Counted from the first letter of the stretch, positions 33,728 through 42,519 are shown. The stretch is 62,581 bases of DNA from an uncultured Clostridia bacterium (GCA_947632615.1 CANRPW010000014.1:1-62581), one strand, 5' to 3'. Notes: generated from the letters alone by a model not told the origin. Made by a program: numbers and translations.

Positions 33728-34849
33728 TTATTCCTCCTTAAAATCTTCTATTGCTGTGTTCATAGGTTCTCTCTTGTCACTTTCAGGTACAAGTGTGGGC
33801 TTTCCCTGCGGTCTGTGAATAAGCCCCGAAAGAAGCTCATTAAATTTCGTTTTACCTAAAAGTTTTGTCATAGCCGTTATGCCCAAAACCTTATGCTCGT
33901 ATGGGTCAAATCCTGCCTCTTTAACTTTTTGGACCACGGCATCTTCGCTTGTGTACTTCCTGTTGGAGCGCCCCTCGACAACCTTATAACCGGGGAATAT
34001 TTCTCCGCATAAAGCCCTTTGCAGAGCATACTCTTTTATATCTCCTGCCCAAGAAATAAGTTCATCGGCTTTTGAAAGAATCGCAGAAATCTCAATATTG
34101 TCGAGGGTAGGGGGCATAGCAAAATCATACTTTGCCATTTTAAGATTGTACTCCGCTCTCTTTCTGCACTCGGCTTTAGCCTTGCAAAAACGGCAGTGCT
34201 CTCCTGCACAAAATTCTCCCTCTCCCTCAAAGGCTAACTTTGCCGTAGGAGCAAGCACATTTTCAGCCCAGCTTATAAGCCCGTCCTTTGAAAGTGTGTA
34301 TGTACTTATGTGTTCACGTCTCGGCTGAAATATGGTCATTTCAATTTTCTCGATGTCATAAAGACAGTCGAAAAGCTCCAAGGCTCCCAAAGCATAGCAT
34401 AACATCTGTGGATTTTTCTCTGCCGATACTTCCACGCCTTTTCCGTATTTGAAGTCAATTACGGTAAGTGTATCATCTGCCACAATAACACAGTCACCTG
34501 TCCCGAAGCCCTCCGGAACATACTTTGAAAAGTCAAGCCGCTGTTCAATGAGAACAATGGGGTCGGAGCAGACTTCTTTTGTTTTCTCCAAAATCTCAGA
34601 GATATAAGAAACATAATCGTCCGCACAGCTTTCCATTTCCTCATTATAAAAGGACAGATTTTCAATCGGGTTTTCAGCAGATATACCCAGAGAGGTTTTT
34701 AATTTATATTCACACAAGGTGTGTGCTGCCGTTCCCTCTGCGGCGTATTCGCTGCCCTTGTCCTCATATTTCTCGCACAGCTTTGCTGATGGGGGACAGG
34801 CAAGCCATCTGTGGCTTGAAGATGCCGAAAGAAGTGCGTGTCTGCTCAT
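33728..34849 (-). CDS. DUF2800 nuclease (PD-(D/E)XK, Cas4/RecB-like)
   Basis: A 373-residue protein. Early HRWLACPPSAKLCEKYEDKG and GTAAHTLCEYKL are the usual motif I region; VIDFKYGKGVEVSAEKNPQM holds the D and K of the nuclease core. Near 215-235 CAGEHCRFCKAKAEC supplies cysteines of a likely iron-sulfur cluster. It would work with the SSB-like protein and polymerase in recombination-linked replication. Confidence 0.85.
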   Translation of the reverse strand: MSRHALLSASSSHRWLACPPSAKLCEKYEDKGSEYAAEGTAAHTLCEYKLKTSLGISAENPIENLSFYNEEMESCADDYVSYISEILEKTKEVCSDPIVLIEQRLDFSKYVPEGFGTGDCVIVADDTLTVIDFKYGKGVEVSAEKNPQMLCYALGALELFDCLYDIEKIEMTIFQPRREHISTYTLSKDGLISWAENVLAPTAKLAFEGEGEFCAGEHCRFCKAKAECRKRAEYNLKMAKYDFAMPPTLDNIEISAILSKADELISWAGDIKEYALQRALCGEIFPGYKVVEGRSNRKYTSEDAVVQKVKEAGFDPYEHKVLGITAMTKLLGKTKFNELLSGLIHRPQGKPTLVPESDKREPMNTAIEDFKEE

Positions 34850-35211
34850 CTGGCAAGCACCTCCGCCTCTGCTACAAGAGCCGCATACTCAGAGGGTCTT
34901 ATATCCGACAACTTCTCAGCACCATGCTTTGTGATAAGAGCTTTAATCTCTTTTGAGTAACCGCTTTTTGACTTCTGCGCCAGAAGTCTGCGTACTTCCT
35001 CAAAGGTTAATGTCTTTTTCTCCCAAGGCAAATCCTCGGCAGGGGTAGGGCCTTTGGATTTAACTTCTGCTGTTTTTTCTTTCTTTGCTGTAGGTTTCGT
35101 GGTCTTATTGTCTGCTTTCATATCGTCTGTTTCCGAAGCAAGCAATTCCAATTCATTTACAGCAGCCTTAAGACTGTCAATAACCTCCTGAAACCGTTTC
35201 AAGTTCATCAT
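34846..35211 (-). CDS. 121-residue phage protein (often annotated rrp5-like)
   Basis: Start at ATG 35211 after AAAGGAGAGG. MMNLKRFQEVIDSLKAAVNE forms a helical N-terminus, followed by a Lys/Thr-rich linker and a C-terminal helical domain, TFEEVRRLLAQKSKSGYSKE, with LITKHGAEKLSDIRPSEYAA. It resembles a protein commonly found before DUF2800 and loosely called rRNA biogenesis protein rrp5 in databases; the name should not be taken literally. It overlaps the upstream gene by 35 nt. Confidence 0.65.
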   Translation of the reverse strand: MMNLKRFQEVIDSLKAAVNELELLASETDDMKADNKTTKPTAKKEKTAEVKSKGPTPAEDLPWEKKTLTFEEVRRLLAQKSKSGYSKEIKALITKHGAEKLSDIRPSEYAALVAEAEVLAR

Positions 35212-35401
35212 CGTAAAAATCCTCTCCTTTCTCAGTAATGTTAAGTTCATCCACGGAGTCCCCCGGAACAATCACAGTCAGCTTCAGCTTGTCCCCAAAC
35301 ATAAATCTCATAAGCCTTTCCCTGACCGAAACCTTCCTGTATGTCACCACTCCTCCATTTCTTGCCTTTTTATCAACTACGATGTTAAGCGAATGCTTCA
35401 A
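35177..35401 (-). CDS. 74-residue conserved phage protein
   Basis: Start chosen at TTG 35401, eight nt after GGGAGG; the GTG at 35410 overlaps that site. It reads KHSLNIVVDKKARNGGVVTY and then VSVRERLMRFMFGDKLKLTV. The pattern is widespread in Clostridia prophages just after the sigma-like gene. Function unknown. Confidence 0.65.
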   Translation of the reverse strand: MKHSLNIVVDKKARNGGVVTYRKVSVRERLMRFMFGDKLKLTVIVPGDSVDELNITEKGEDFYDDELETVSGGY

Positions 35402-35479
35402 TTTGTCCACCTCCCTCTGAAAGATAGTTTTTTTGTCCTTTCACTATATACAGATTTCAAGGGCGTTTTGGCGAGTGTT

Positions 35480-35866
35480 TTAGAAAAAGATTTTTAATTT
35501 TTTTGTTGCTAAATTTATAGAATCTTCGACAGCACGATGATGGACATTCTCTTTTTGTGCTATTTCTCGAATCGACATACCTCTTGCTAACATTAACAGC
35601 CTTCTTTTCTGTACTTCCGTCAATTGACTGAAAGCGTAATTAATTCTTTCGGTAAATTCGTTGTCAGTTTCCAAAAAAGGATATGTATCGTAGTAACCAA
35701 ACTCTTTACCCTCGTAATTTACGAGTTCCATAGAAAAACAATGACTTCGCTCTTTTTCCTTTAGATTATGATCTCTTCTTTCCGATTCCATAATTACAGA
35801 ACCAACTTCATCTGACACTTCAATTTCAATTTCTGTTTTGTCATTAAGCGAATATTTAATTTTCAT
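35480..35866 (-). CDS. sigma region 4-like phage regulator
   Basis: Start at ATG 35866, seven nt after AAAGGA; a GTG at 35893 lies in a hairpin loop and is less likely. The 128-residue protein has a beta-rich N-terminal half and a sigma-70 region 4 HTH at the end: QLTEVQKRRLLMLARGMSIR, then EIAQKENVHHRAVEDSINLA. It is the first gene of the phage early block, under a strong promoter and a long leader. It probably controls early or middle transcription. Confidence 0.75.
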   Translation of the reverse strand: MKIKYSLNDKTEIEIEVSDEVGSVIMESERRDHNLKEKERSHCFSMELVNYEGKEFGYYDTYPFLETDNEFTERINYAFSQLTEVQKRRLLMLARGMSIREIAQKENVHHRAVEDSINLATKKLKIFF

Positions 35867-35868
35867 AG

Positions 35869-35908
35869 CTTGTCCTTTCCGCAAAGGGCGCACTGCGGCA
35901 AGGACAAA
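35869..35908 (-). promoter_or_regulatory. hairpin that pairs the ribosome binding site of the sigma-like gene
   Basis: Two 15-nt arms (35894-35908 and 35869-35883 in transcript order) match at 13 positions; the downstream arm contains AAAGGA. When folded, the ribosome binding site is inside the stem. Confidence 0.5.
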
Positions 35909-36115
35909 TTTATATATAAAAAGCCGATTTTTTGCATAAAAAAAGACGCAATTAGGGTAAGGCTCTTATGCTGTCTATAACTGTAGGAAACAGTTAAATA
36001 TACATAATATTAATCCTCGCCTAAGTTGCGCATCTTAGCTAAAATATTTTTGATATTTATATGCTTATGCTTCTATAAATGTGATTTTTTTACATTTTTA
36101 AAGCACATAGTTTAC

Positions 36116-36143
36116 ATTATAGTCTGGGAATTTTTTAAGTCAA
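36116..36143 (-). promoter_or_regulatory. sigma-A promoter of the phage early block
   Basis: TTGACT, a 16-nt spacer and TATAAT on the minus strand. It leaves a leader of roughly 240 nt before the first gene. From here to 36401 I see no gene. Confidence 0.7.
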
Positions 36144-36401
36144 GGGAATAAGTTTTACACTATTCTTTATAAGTTCTATGTGTTTTTTATCATTTTTCTT
36201 ATGTTTACATTTTTCTTATTGTAAACTCGGTTTTTTTGCCTGAAAATATTTATTAGAATTTCATTAAAATATAATAAGAATTATTATGGCTGCCTATATT
36301 GTTGCTATATTACCAATATTGCAGTATAATATAGATGTTGATATAGCAAAAAGATATTTAAAGTATCAATATTATATTAATAGTATATCGTTAAATTAAA
36401 A

Positions 36402-36443
36402 AACCTCTGAATCAATATATAGTTTTATACCAATTCGGAGGTT
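36402..36443 (-). terminator. terminator of the LRR/small secreted protein operon
   Basis: AACCTCTGAAT and ATTCGGAGGTT form an 11-base-pair stem (one U-G) with a 20-nt loop; the minus strand continues TTTTTTAATTTAA. Confidence 0.6.
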
Positions 36444-36558
36444 GTAGAGATTTATTTGTGTGGATGGGGGATACTACTGTTTTACACATTTTTAGCCGTA
36501 AGTATTGAATATGTTTATGCTGATAGCTAACTGTAAAGATTTATTGCAGATATATCTT

Positions 36559-36906
36559 TTATGCTAATGCTATTAAATTTGTAAATACACCAAGTGCATT
36601 ATTAGATACTATGCACATATCATCCCTGATATCTGAAATTGAATTATATATAAAGTCAGTTTGCTGATTATCAGAGAAAAATACTGCTTTATTATTGTTT
36701 TCATTGTAATTCTCAACAGCATAATAATGGTCTTGGTATATACTTTCAAAGGACTTATAATCTTTGAAGCTGTCCGCAGCATTAAAGCTTCTTTCCAAAG
36801 CATCTATTTCTTCATAACTCATTTCGTTATAGCCACGGGCATATACACTGTTGTACATTAACGTCACAAGTCCCGTAAATATGGCAAAACCTTATAAGTA
36901 TTTCAT
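36559..36906 (-). pseudogene. small secreted protein with an in-frame stop at codon 5
   Basis: ATG at 36906 has an excellent GGGAGGAG site. The codons read M-K-Y-L, then TAA (36892-36894), then GFAIFTGLVTLMYNSVYARG in the same frame. Without the stop this is a signal peptide followed by an approximately 90-residue acidic, Asn/Tyr-rich mature protein. A restart at ATG 36867 would lack the signal sequence and a ribosome binding site. It lies 22 nt after the LRR protein, in its operon. It is either a recent nonsense mutation or a sequence error. Confidence 0.65.
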
Positions 36907-36928
36907 TTAAATCACTCCTCCCGTAAAT

Positions 36929-38971
36929 TCACACTTTTGCTTTTTCATATATGTCATAAACGGCAGTATAGGTCTGTTCTCTTGAAAAGGGAACGGTCTG
37001 ATTTGCCCATTCTGTGGGTATTGTATAGTTTACGCCCATAAGAGAGGCGAGTTTTTTAAGCATATAGTCTGCCTCTTTACCTGACATTCCTCTTTCGGGA
37101 GAAAGGGTCTTTTCCCCTGTAGGCTCTAATATGCCAAGCTTTTGGGCAAGGAGCAGATAAACATTATCCGTGTCCGTGAATTCTTCGTAATCGGGAATTA
37201 TGTTGTTTTCGGAAATGTACTGCTCTACCGTTTTGCCCTTTGCCTTACAGAAGACTTCTGTGGCTAAGATGGCATAGTCAAACCTCGATATGTTGTCCTT
37301 GAATCTGCACATCTGGTTGTTGTAAAGGAGTTTTTCGTTGTAGGCTTTTGTGATTGCATCCGCCTTGTCAGCCGAGGGCTTTTCGGTGGGTACAAGGCTC
37401 TGCACCGATTCTCCCGTATTAAGCAGCTTAAATAGGGCGTAATAATTCTTTCCGCCTATTACCTTTGATTTAAAGACATAGGACTTATCAATATTTTTAA
37501 CTTCTGCATTTCCGACAGAATAAACCAAGGAATCCGAATAGGGTGTAAAGCTGCCGTATTCAGACTCCAGATTAGAATATTCATTTCCTTTTGGACATTC
37601 AATTTCATTACCCTTTGAGTCAAATAAAACGTCATAATTTGATGGCAAAACATATTTTATAAGCTCATCAGGATAATCATCAGGATAGTTATAATAAAAT
37701 GTATGCAGCCAAAATTTGCTCTTGTCATTATTTGCCTTAACCTGCAAGGTCCCCATGGTGGATTTTGTCAATATGCTGTTTTTATCGGGTACAAATAAGG
37801 CAGGAGAATATGTTTTTATTTCTTCTGTACCATCGGCTTTTGAAGCAGGAACAGACACAAACCCAAGTATTGCCGCACTCATTTCCTTGTCCAAAAAGCC
37901 TGCAAAACCAAGCCTTTCTATGTCATGTCCGTCAGAATCTGCCTTAGCCACTTCATCTCCGCTTTTATCAAGTATAAAAATCTGCGGCTTATCTTTTTCT
38001 CTGCTTACCGTAAGAAAATAATTCTTATTTTGAGGAAAAATATAAACATAATTTTGGTCGTTATTCTGTGATGTACAGTAATTTACAGAATATTTCCCTT
38101 GCATAAAAAGCTCTGTTCCGTCCGGCTTTAATATAGCAGAATTATAAAAACGTTCGTGATCGCCCGAATAGAAGCCGGATATGCCGGAAAAATAACCATC
38201 CTCGATATATGCGGCATAATCCTCCCCTGCTCCACGTACATTAAAAAAATTATAACCTTCCGCACCTCTTGCCCAGTTGTCGTAGCGGTAGTCTGTAAGC
38301 TGAACAGCTTTGCTTTCGTCAAAACTGTCGTCCTCTGCCTTTTCGGGAACAGGGAGAGAGGGCTCGTCAAGATATATCCATTCTATGTCATTGTGGAAAC
38401 GCTTTGATTTTGCAAACTCCGTGTTTCTGTAGCAATATACCGTTTTGAGATTGTCACAGTCCTCAAAGCTGATACTGCCGGATTCAAGACTTTTCGGTAT
38501 TGTCAGCGTTTTAAGTGATGAGCAGCCCTTTAATGCCCAAACATGTATCTCCTTTACTCCCTCGGGAATTACAAGATTTTCTATAGGGCAGCCGCTGAAG
38601 GCATATCCATATATTTTTGTTACGCTCGAAGGTATAGTAATATTTTTCAAAGATGTATCTCCCAAAAATGCATCATCGCCTATACAGGTCAGTCCATCAG
38701 GAAGAGATATGTCGGTTACGTTTACATAATCACGAAAAACAGCGCCGTATAAATATGTAATGCCCTCTTCAACCACAATGTGCTTTGCCTTTTGCTTTAT
38801 AATTGTTCCCGGGTCAAACTGCCTTAAATAGCCATCTCCTTTAACTGTGAGAGTATCTCCCTCAAATGTCCAGACAGCGTTGTCCTGACACGTTCCGCTT
38901 TGGGCAAAGGCAGGTATAGCAAACAACAATAAAAAAACGATCGTAAATATGACGATTTTAAAACGTTTCAT
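36929..38971 (-). CDS. secreted leucine-rich-repeat surface protein
   Basis: A 680-residue protein. Residues 1-23 are a signal peptide ending AIPAFAQ. Residues 60-210 hold BspA-type LRRs (CIGDDAFLGDTSLKNITIPS, YAFSGCPIENLVIPEGVKEI). The middle (220-520) is beta-rich and unrecognised. Residues 530-680 look like degenerate SLH repeats (ISRFDYAILATEVFCKAKGK, later MSGKEADYMLKKLASLMG). It is probably anchored to the cell wall. It starts at AGAGGTGATAAT and is preceded by an 11-codon upstream frame. Confidence 0.75.
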   Translation of the reverse strand: MKRFKIVIFTIVFLLLFAIPAFAQSGTCQDNAVWTFEGDTLTVKGDGYLRQFDPGTIIKQKAKHIVVEEGITYLYGAVFRDYVNVTDISLPDGLTCIGDDAFLGDTSLKNITIPSSVTKIYGYAFSGCPIENLVIPEGVKEIHVWALKGCSSLKTLTIPKSLESGSISFEDCDNLKTVYCYRNTEFAKSKRFHNDIEWIYLDEPSLPVPEKAEDDSFDESKAVQLTDYRYDNWARGAEGYNFFNVRGAGEDYAAYIEDGYFSGISGFYSGDHERFYNSAILKPDGTELFMQGKYSVNYCTSQNNDQNYVYIFPQNKNYFLTVSREKDKPQIFILDKSGDEVAKADSDGHDIERLGFAGFLDKEMSAAILGFVSVPASKADGTEEIKTYSPALFVPDKNSILTKSTMGTLQVKANNDKSKFWLHTFYYNYPDDYPDELIKYVLPSNYDVLFDSKGNEIECPKGNEYSNLESEYGSFTPYSDSLVYSVGNAEVKNIDKSYVFKSKVIGGKNYYALFKLLNTGESVQSLVPTEKPSADKADAITKAYNEKLLYNNQMCRFKDNISRFDYAILATEVFCKAKGKTVEQYISENNIIPDYEEFTDTDNVYLLLAQKLGILEPTGEKTLSPERGMSGKEADYMLKKLASLMGVNYTIPTEWANQTVPFSREQTYTAVYDIYEKAKV

Positions 38972-38999
38972 ATTATCACCTCTTAATTTATTTTTTCGC

Positions 39000-39035
39000 T
39001 CAAATAGGTATTGCTGCCAAATGCGCCATTTTCAT
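39000..39035 (-). CDS. possible 11-codon leader peptide
   Basis: AAGGAGG precedes ATG AAA ATG GCG CAT and a TGA eleven codons later (MKMAHLAAIPI). It ends 29 nt before the LRR gene start. It may be a translated leader or chance. Confidence 0.3.
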   Translation of the reverse strand: MKMAHLAAIPI

Positions 39036-39190
39036 TTTCCCTCCTTAAAGAACCTTACGTCCTTATATAATGGCAATTAAATATAAGAACTAAAATATTA
39101 TATCAATATTTATTATAGCACAACGGAATTTCAATTTCAATAGCAAATCCTTCTATTCATAGATATTACTAAAAATAGTATAACTCGAAA

Positions 39191-39225
39191 TGTGCTCCAA
39201 AAACAACTATATATTTTGGAGCACA
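39191..39225 (-). terminator. terminator of the XRE-sigma-DUF4367 operon
   Basis: A perfect 12-base-pair stem, TGTGCTCCAAAA with TTTTGGAGCACA, lies 10 nt past the 156-residue gene. The minus strand continues TTTCGAG. Confidence 0.6.
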
Positions 39226-39235
39226 TTAATGATAT

Positions 39236-39706
39236 TTATTTACATACTATTGATGTTGATGTTAGAGTTTTTGTCTCTAAAGTTGAATTATTTGCACTTA
39301 ACGCTTTAAAAGTTATATCTACATGGTATTTTACTCCTGATTTTGCGGCAAAGTCAGTACTTATATTTCTATGTTCATTATTATATGAATCATAAAAATT
39401 TCCAACACATTTCCCCGTTGTTTCATCAATTAAATCTATATTAACACTAAATTTATTATAACCGTCCTTTAGAACAACCTTGGCTATTGTGGTAACATAT
39501 CCCGTTCTATTGCTATCTACTATAATTTCATATTGAGTAAAATAATCAGATGCATATAATGAGTCAGTATTATTTGTGTTATTTACAACCCTCATCTCAT
39601 TATCTGTATAATATGTAACTTTTCCCCCATTGTTATCAGATCCATAAGCAATTACCGAAATCTGAAACGCTAATAAAATCGAAATAATTATAGATAAATA
39701 CTTCAT
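39236..39706 (-). CDS. small secreted protein, paralogue of the one at 48683
   Basis: A 156-residue protein with signal peptide (1-20, ending VIAYG). The mature part shares a scattered pattern with the protein at 48683: ASDY, then Y-I near 65, ETTGKCV against EASSGNCV, DF-x3-SG-x2-Y, and TLET near the end. Thr/Asn-rich and beta-like. It is the last gene of the operon after the DUF4367 protein. Family not recognised. Confidence 0.6.
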   Translation of the reverse strand: MKYLSIIISILLAFQISVIAYGSDNNGGKVTYYTDNEMRVVNNTNNTDSLYASDYFTQYEIIVDSNRTGYVTTIAKVVLKDGYNKFSVNIDLIDETTGKCVGNFYDSYNNEHRNISTDFAAKSGVKYHVDITFKALSANNSTLETKTLTSTSIVCK

Positions 39707-39718
39707 ATCTAATTCTCC

Positions 39719-40528
39719 TTATCGTATATTTTTAATTATTTTTTTAATCTGTTTCTCTTGTAAACTTCCTTCCAAAATATAGGCATAATCTCCATTAATC
39801 CACTCAATAATCATTTTATTATTATTAGAAAAGATATTATACTCTATATTATGAATAACAACAGTCTGAACTGCATTAGCATCTTTTTCAATTATAAGTT
39901 TGCTTTTGAAACCATAGATTTCAACATTGCTGACTATTAAACGTATTTCGTCATTTTGAGATTCTGAAGCAAATGCAATTATAATTGGAGAACCGTCCTC
40001 TGATGCAGTAATATAATCAAGCTCGTAGTCATCCGGCAAGTACGTAGGTAACATAAGCGTTATATTTTTTTCATCTTCAAGTTCTTTTATTGTCCGAAAA
40101 GATTTATAACCACTATCTTTTTCATCTAATAAATTTACTTCTTTAGAGCGGATTATTAAAGATTCATCTGTAAAAATATGAATTGCGCTCAGCATATTTG
40201 CTCCAACAAAAGCCGTTGACAATATATTTGCGAAAATTATAACAATAACCGCAATTAATAACAGCTTGATTTTATATCGCCGTTTCATTGTTTTGTGTTT
40301 TTTATTGTGAGAATTTGCCAGATACGAATCTTCAAATTTTTTCCATTCTAATTCTTTTGAAAAATCAACGACAACAGGCTCAAGTACATCAAGTCTTTCG
40401 CTTATTTCATCAATCCTTCTTACTTCCTTATACCCTAAATCTGCCTTACTAAGAAGCTCATCAAGTTCTCTTTTTAACTCTAAAACCTCATTTACTCTAT
40501 CGCCTCCAGTGCTTATTTTATTTTCCAT
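39719..40528 (-). CDS. DUF4367-type membrane protein, likely anti-sigma factor
   Basis: A 269-residue protein. Residues 1-90 are cytoplasmic and helical, one membrane span follows at about 91-112 (LLLIAVIVIIFANILSTAF), and the outer part contains TLMLPTYLPDDYELDYITAS, the DUF4367 signature. Proteins of this layout downstream of ECF sigma genes are usually their anti-sigma factors. It follows the ECF sigma gene by 105 nt. Confidence 0.7.
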   Translation of the reverse strand: MENKISTGGDRVNEVLELKRELDELLSKADLGYKEVRRIDEISERLDVLEPVVVDFSKELEWKKFEDSYLANSHNKKHKTMKRRYKIKLLLIAVIVIIFANILSTAFVGANMLSAIHIFTDESLIIRSKEVNLLDEKDSGYKSFRTIKELEDEKNITLMLPTYLPDDYELDYITASEDGSPIIIAFASESQNDEIRLIVSNVEIYGFKSKLIIEKDANAVQTVVIHNIEYNIFSNNNKMIIEWINGDYAYILEGSLQEKQIKKIIKNIR

Positions 40529-40633
40529 AACGTCACCACCTGTATTAATATTTTATGGAATACTATCATTTAATTTACCTCCTACTTATATATTTATCAT
40601 AAAGTACAATATGTCAGAAAAAAATAAAAAAAA

Positions 40634-41131
40634 TTATTTTTTAATAAACTTTTTTAATTTCTTCTTTATTTCGTACCATAATGTAGTTGCATTAGTATAA
40701 CTTATATTTAGATTTCGTGCTATTTCTTTTGTAGATATGCAATCTCTAAACTTTAATTTAATATAATCCAACTCTCGTGGCTTTAAGACATCTTTATATT
40801 TATCAAAATCATCATCCTCTATTTTATCAAATTCTGTTTCTATGTATACAAGTTCTTCAATACTTTCGCCTTGAAAACCTATTGATTTTGTTCTGATGTG
40901 ATTTTGTTTATAATAATTAGATAGCTTATAGTACATTGTTTTATATAGCCATCCGAGTTTATTAGGGTGACTGTATAGAATATCAACCTTTTCAGCAGCA
41001 ACTAAAAATGTTTCTAAAACAATATCCAAGGCTATATCATGGCTATAAGTTTTTCTAAAAGCAATTTTATATAGTCTTTCACTGTATTCCATAAAGAGTT
41101 GCTCCAAAAAGGCTCTTTTTTCCTCATTCAT
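40634..41131 (-). CDS. ECF-type sigma factor
   Basis: A 165-residue protein. Region 2 reads LFMEYSERLYKIAFRKTYSH and DIALDIVLETFLVAAEKVD; region 4 reads LKPRELDYIKLKFRDCISTK and EIARNLNISYTNATTLWYEI. It follows the XRE gene by 14 nt and precedes a membrane protein that probably restrains it. Confidence 0.82.
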   Translation of the reverse strand: MNEEKRAFLEQLFMEYSERLYKIAFRKTYSHDIALDIVLETFLVAAEKVDILYSHPNKLGWLYKTMYYKLSNYYKQNHIRTKSIGFQGESIEELVYIETEFDKIEDDDFDKYKDVLKPRELDYIKLKFRDCISTKEIARNLNISYTNATTLWYEIKKKLKKFIKK

Positions 41132-41145
41132 AATATCACCACTTC

Positions 41146-41478
41146 CTAAATATACTCATCTAAAAGTTTAAGCAATACCTCAATAATTTGCATAATCTTT
41201 CGATATTCCTTATCCGGTAAGTCTAACAGCCTTTTGGTAAGAGCAGAAATGTTTTCTTGCTTTCCCACTATAGTAGTATCTCCGGTAATCATGTTTATAT
41301 CAACATTAAGAGCATCTGCTATTTTTATTATTGTTTTAAAACTTGGAGATTTATTTCCACATTCTATATCAGAAAGATAATTTCTGCTTATATCAACTCT
41401 TTCGGATAAAACCGCTTGAGTAAGTTTCTTTGACTTTCGCAGTTTTTTTATGTTTTTTCCTATAACAGAAGTATCCAT
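41146..41478 (-). CDS. XRE-family transcriptional regulator
   Basis: A 110-residue protein with a classical HTH (IKKLRKSKKLTQAVLSERVD, then ISRNYLSDIECGNKSPSFKT) and a short C-terminal helical tail. It is transcribed away from the TcdR-like sigma gene. A perfect inverted repeat between the two genes is its likely operator, so it may repress both directions. Confidence 0.85.
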   Translation of the reverse strand: MDTSVIGKNIKKLRKSKKLTQAVLSERVDISRNYLSDIECGNKSPSFKTIIKIADALNVDINMITGDTTIVGKQENISALTKRLLDLPDKEYRKIMQIIEVLLKLLDEYI

Positions 41479-41543
41479 AATCTTTCATCTCCTCCTTTTT
41501 CTCTTAATTATATTGTAATATGACAAAAAACAAAACAATCCAT

Positions 41544-41558
41544 TAGTAGTATCTACTA
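41544..41558. promoter_or_regulatory. candidate XRE operator between divergent genes
   Basis: TAGTAG TAT CTACTA is a perfect 6-3-6 inverted repeat, directly followed on the plus strand by TATAAT (41561-41566). A bound protein would cover the promoter region of the sigma gene. Confidence 0.5.
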
Positions 41559-41612
41559 CATATAATATGACTAATTTTTATTTCTTTTCTGACTTTTTTA
41601 ACAATTAATACA

Positions 41613-41641
41613 TTTAACTTATAAAGGTCAAAATTCGCTTT
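41613..41641 (+). promoter_or_regulatory. possible TcdR-type autoregulatory promoter
   Basis: TTTAAC, a 17-nt spacer and CGCTTT, about 75 nt before the sigma gene start. It is a weaker match than those of the two target genes. Confidence 0.35.
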
Positions 41642-41715
41642 TAAGTTTTATGATTTTGCACTTTTTTCAAAAAATTACCAAATTTATAAATTATATCAAT
41701 ATGGAGATGAAAAAA

Positions 41716-42267
41716 ATGAGTGAATTATTTAAAAAAGTATTAGAAAGCCAAGAAGGAAATAAGAGAAGTATGGAGGAGTTGTGCATACAGTTTAAACCTC
41801 TTCTAAAAAAATATAGTAATATGTTGGGTTACGAGGATGCATATAGCGAAATGGTAGTAACATTTATTGAAATAGTTTATAAAATTCCTTTGAATAATAG
41901 TAATTTTATACGAGAGGACAAGTATATTTTGTCGTATATTAAAAAGTGCATACATAATGCTTACATATTACTAAACAAAAGAAAAGAATTATATATAAGT
42001 AAAACATCATATTATGATGATTCAGAAAATTCTGAAACATTTATAGACAAATATTCATATAAATCATATAATTCCAGAGGTGAAAATAAACTTTTTCTTG
42101 TAGAATTGAGGGATTTATTAACGGAGGAAGAGTACAACTTATTTATCTTGAAATATATGGATTCTTTTACTGGAGTTGAAATAGCTAATATTTATGGTAT
42201 ATCAAAGCAAGCTGTAAGCAAAAAACTAAAAAAATTGAGAGATAAGCTCATAAAATTCTACAGATAG
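41716..42267 (+). CDS. TcdR/BotR/UviA-like alternative sigma factor
   Basis: ATG at 41716 after GGAG gives 183 residues, the size of the clostridial toxin sigma factors. From memory of that group the following agree: CIQFKPLLKKYSNMLGYEDA, then SEMVVTFIEIVYKI, KYILSYIKKCIHNAY, and the region 4 HTH FTGVEIANIYGISKQAVSKK. Group members drive toxin or bacteriocin genes and often lie beside holin genes, as here. An upstream ATG at 41650 lacks a ribosome binding site. Two nearby genes carry matching promoters (42681 and 46514). Confidence 0.7.
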   Translation: MSELFKKVLESQEGNKRSMEELCIQFKPLLKKYSNMLGYEDAYSEMVVTFIEIVYKIPLNNSNFIREDKYILSYIKKCIHNAYILLNKRKELYISKTSYYDDSENSETFIDKYSYKSYNSRGENKLFLVELRDLLTEEEYNLFILKYMDSFTGVEIANIYGISKQAVSKKLKKLRDKLIKFYR

Positions 42268-42321
42268 TATCAAAAACTTTTAAAATATAAAAATTTGATA
42301 AATGGAGTAACACAAGAGCGG

Positions 42322-42519
42322 TGTGAAATTTTTTCTGTAAATTGACTTTCTATGACAATTTAATAGTTGATATGCAGCGGTTAGCAGATTTCTGCTTAAC
42401 CGCTATTATTAGCCTATAGTACAAAAGGACGAGCATGTCAAGGGCAGCCGTCAGGCTATGCATTTACCCTTGACTTGCTTGAACTTTTGTGTTACTGCTC
42501 TATTCTGTCACCATACATA
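42322..42519 (+). repeat. 198-bp inverted repeat, left arm
   Basis: It matches the reverse complement of 44527-44724 at 194 of 198 positions. It contains two internal hairpins: GCGGTTAGCAGA with TCTGCTTAACCGC, and GTCAAGGG with CCCTTGAC. The left arm begins 55 nt after the sigma gene and may also terminate it. Confidence 0.9.

Noticed and set aside
1..36150. Attachment-site direct repeats at the prophage ends
   Set aside because: I compared the two ends by eye and found no convincing repeat; the left end may lie outside the window.
36286..36399. 37-residue plus-strand frame in the AT-rich gap
   Set aside because: No ribosome binding site and strong A/T bias; chance.
42322..42519. Inverted repeat arm read as part of a CRISPR array
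   Set aside because: Only two copies in opposite orientation, no spacer periodicity and no cas genes.
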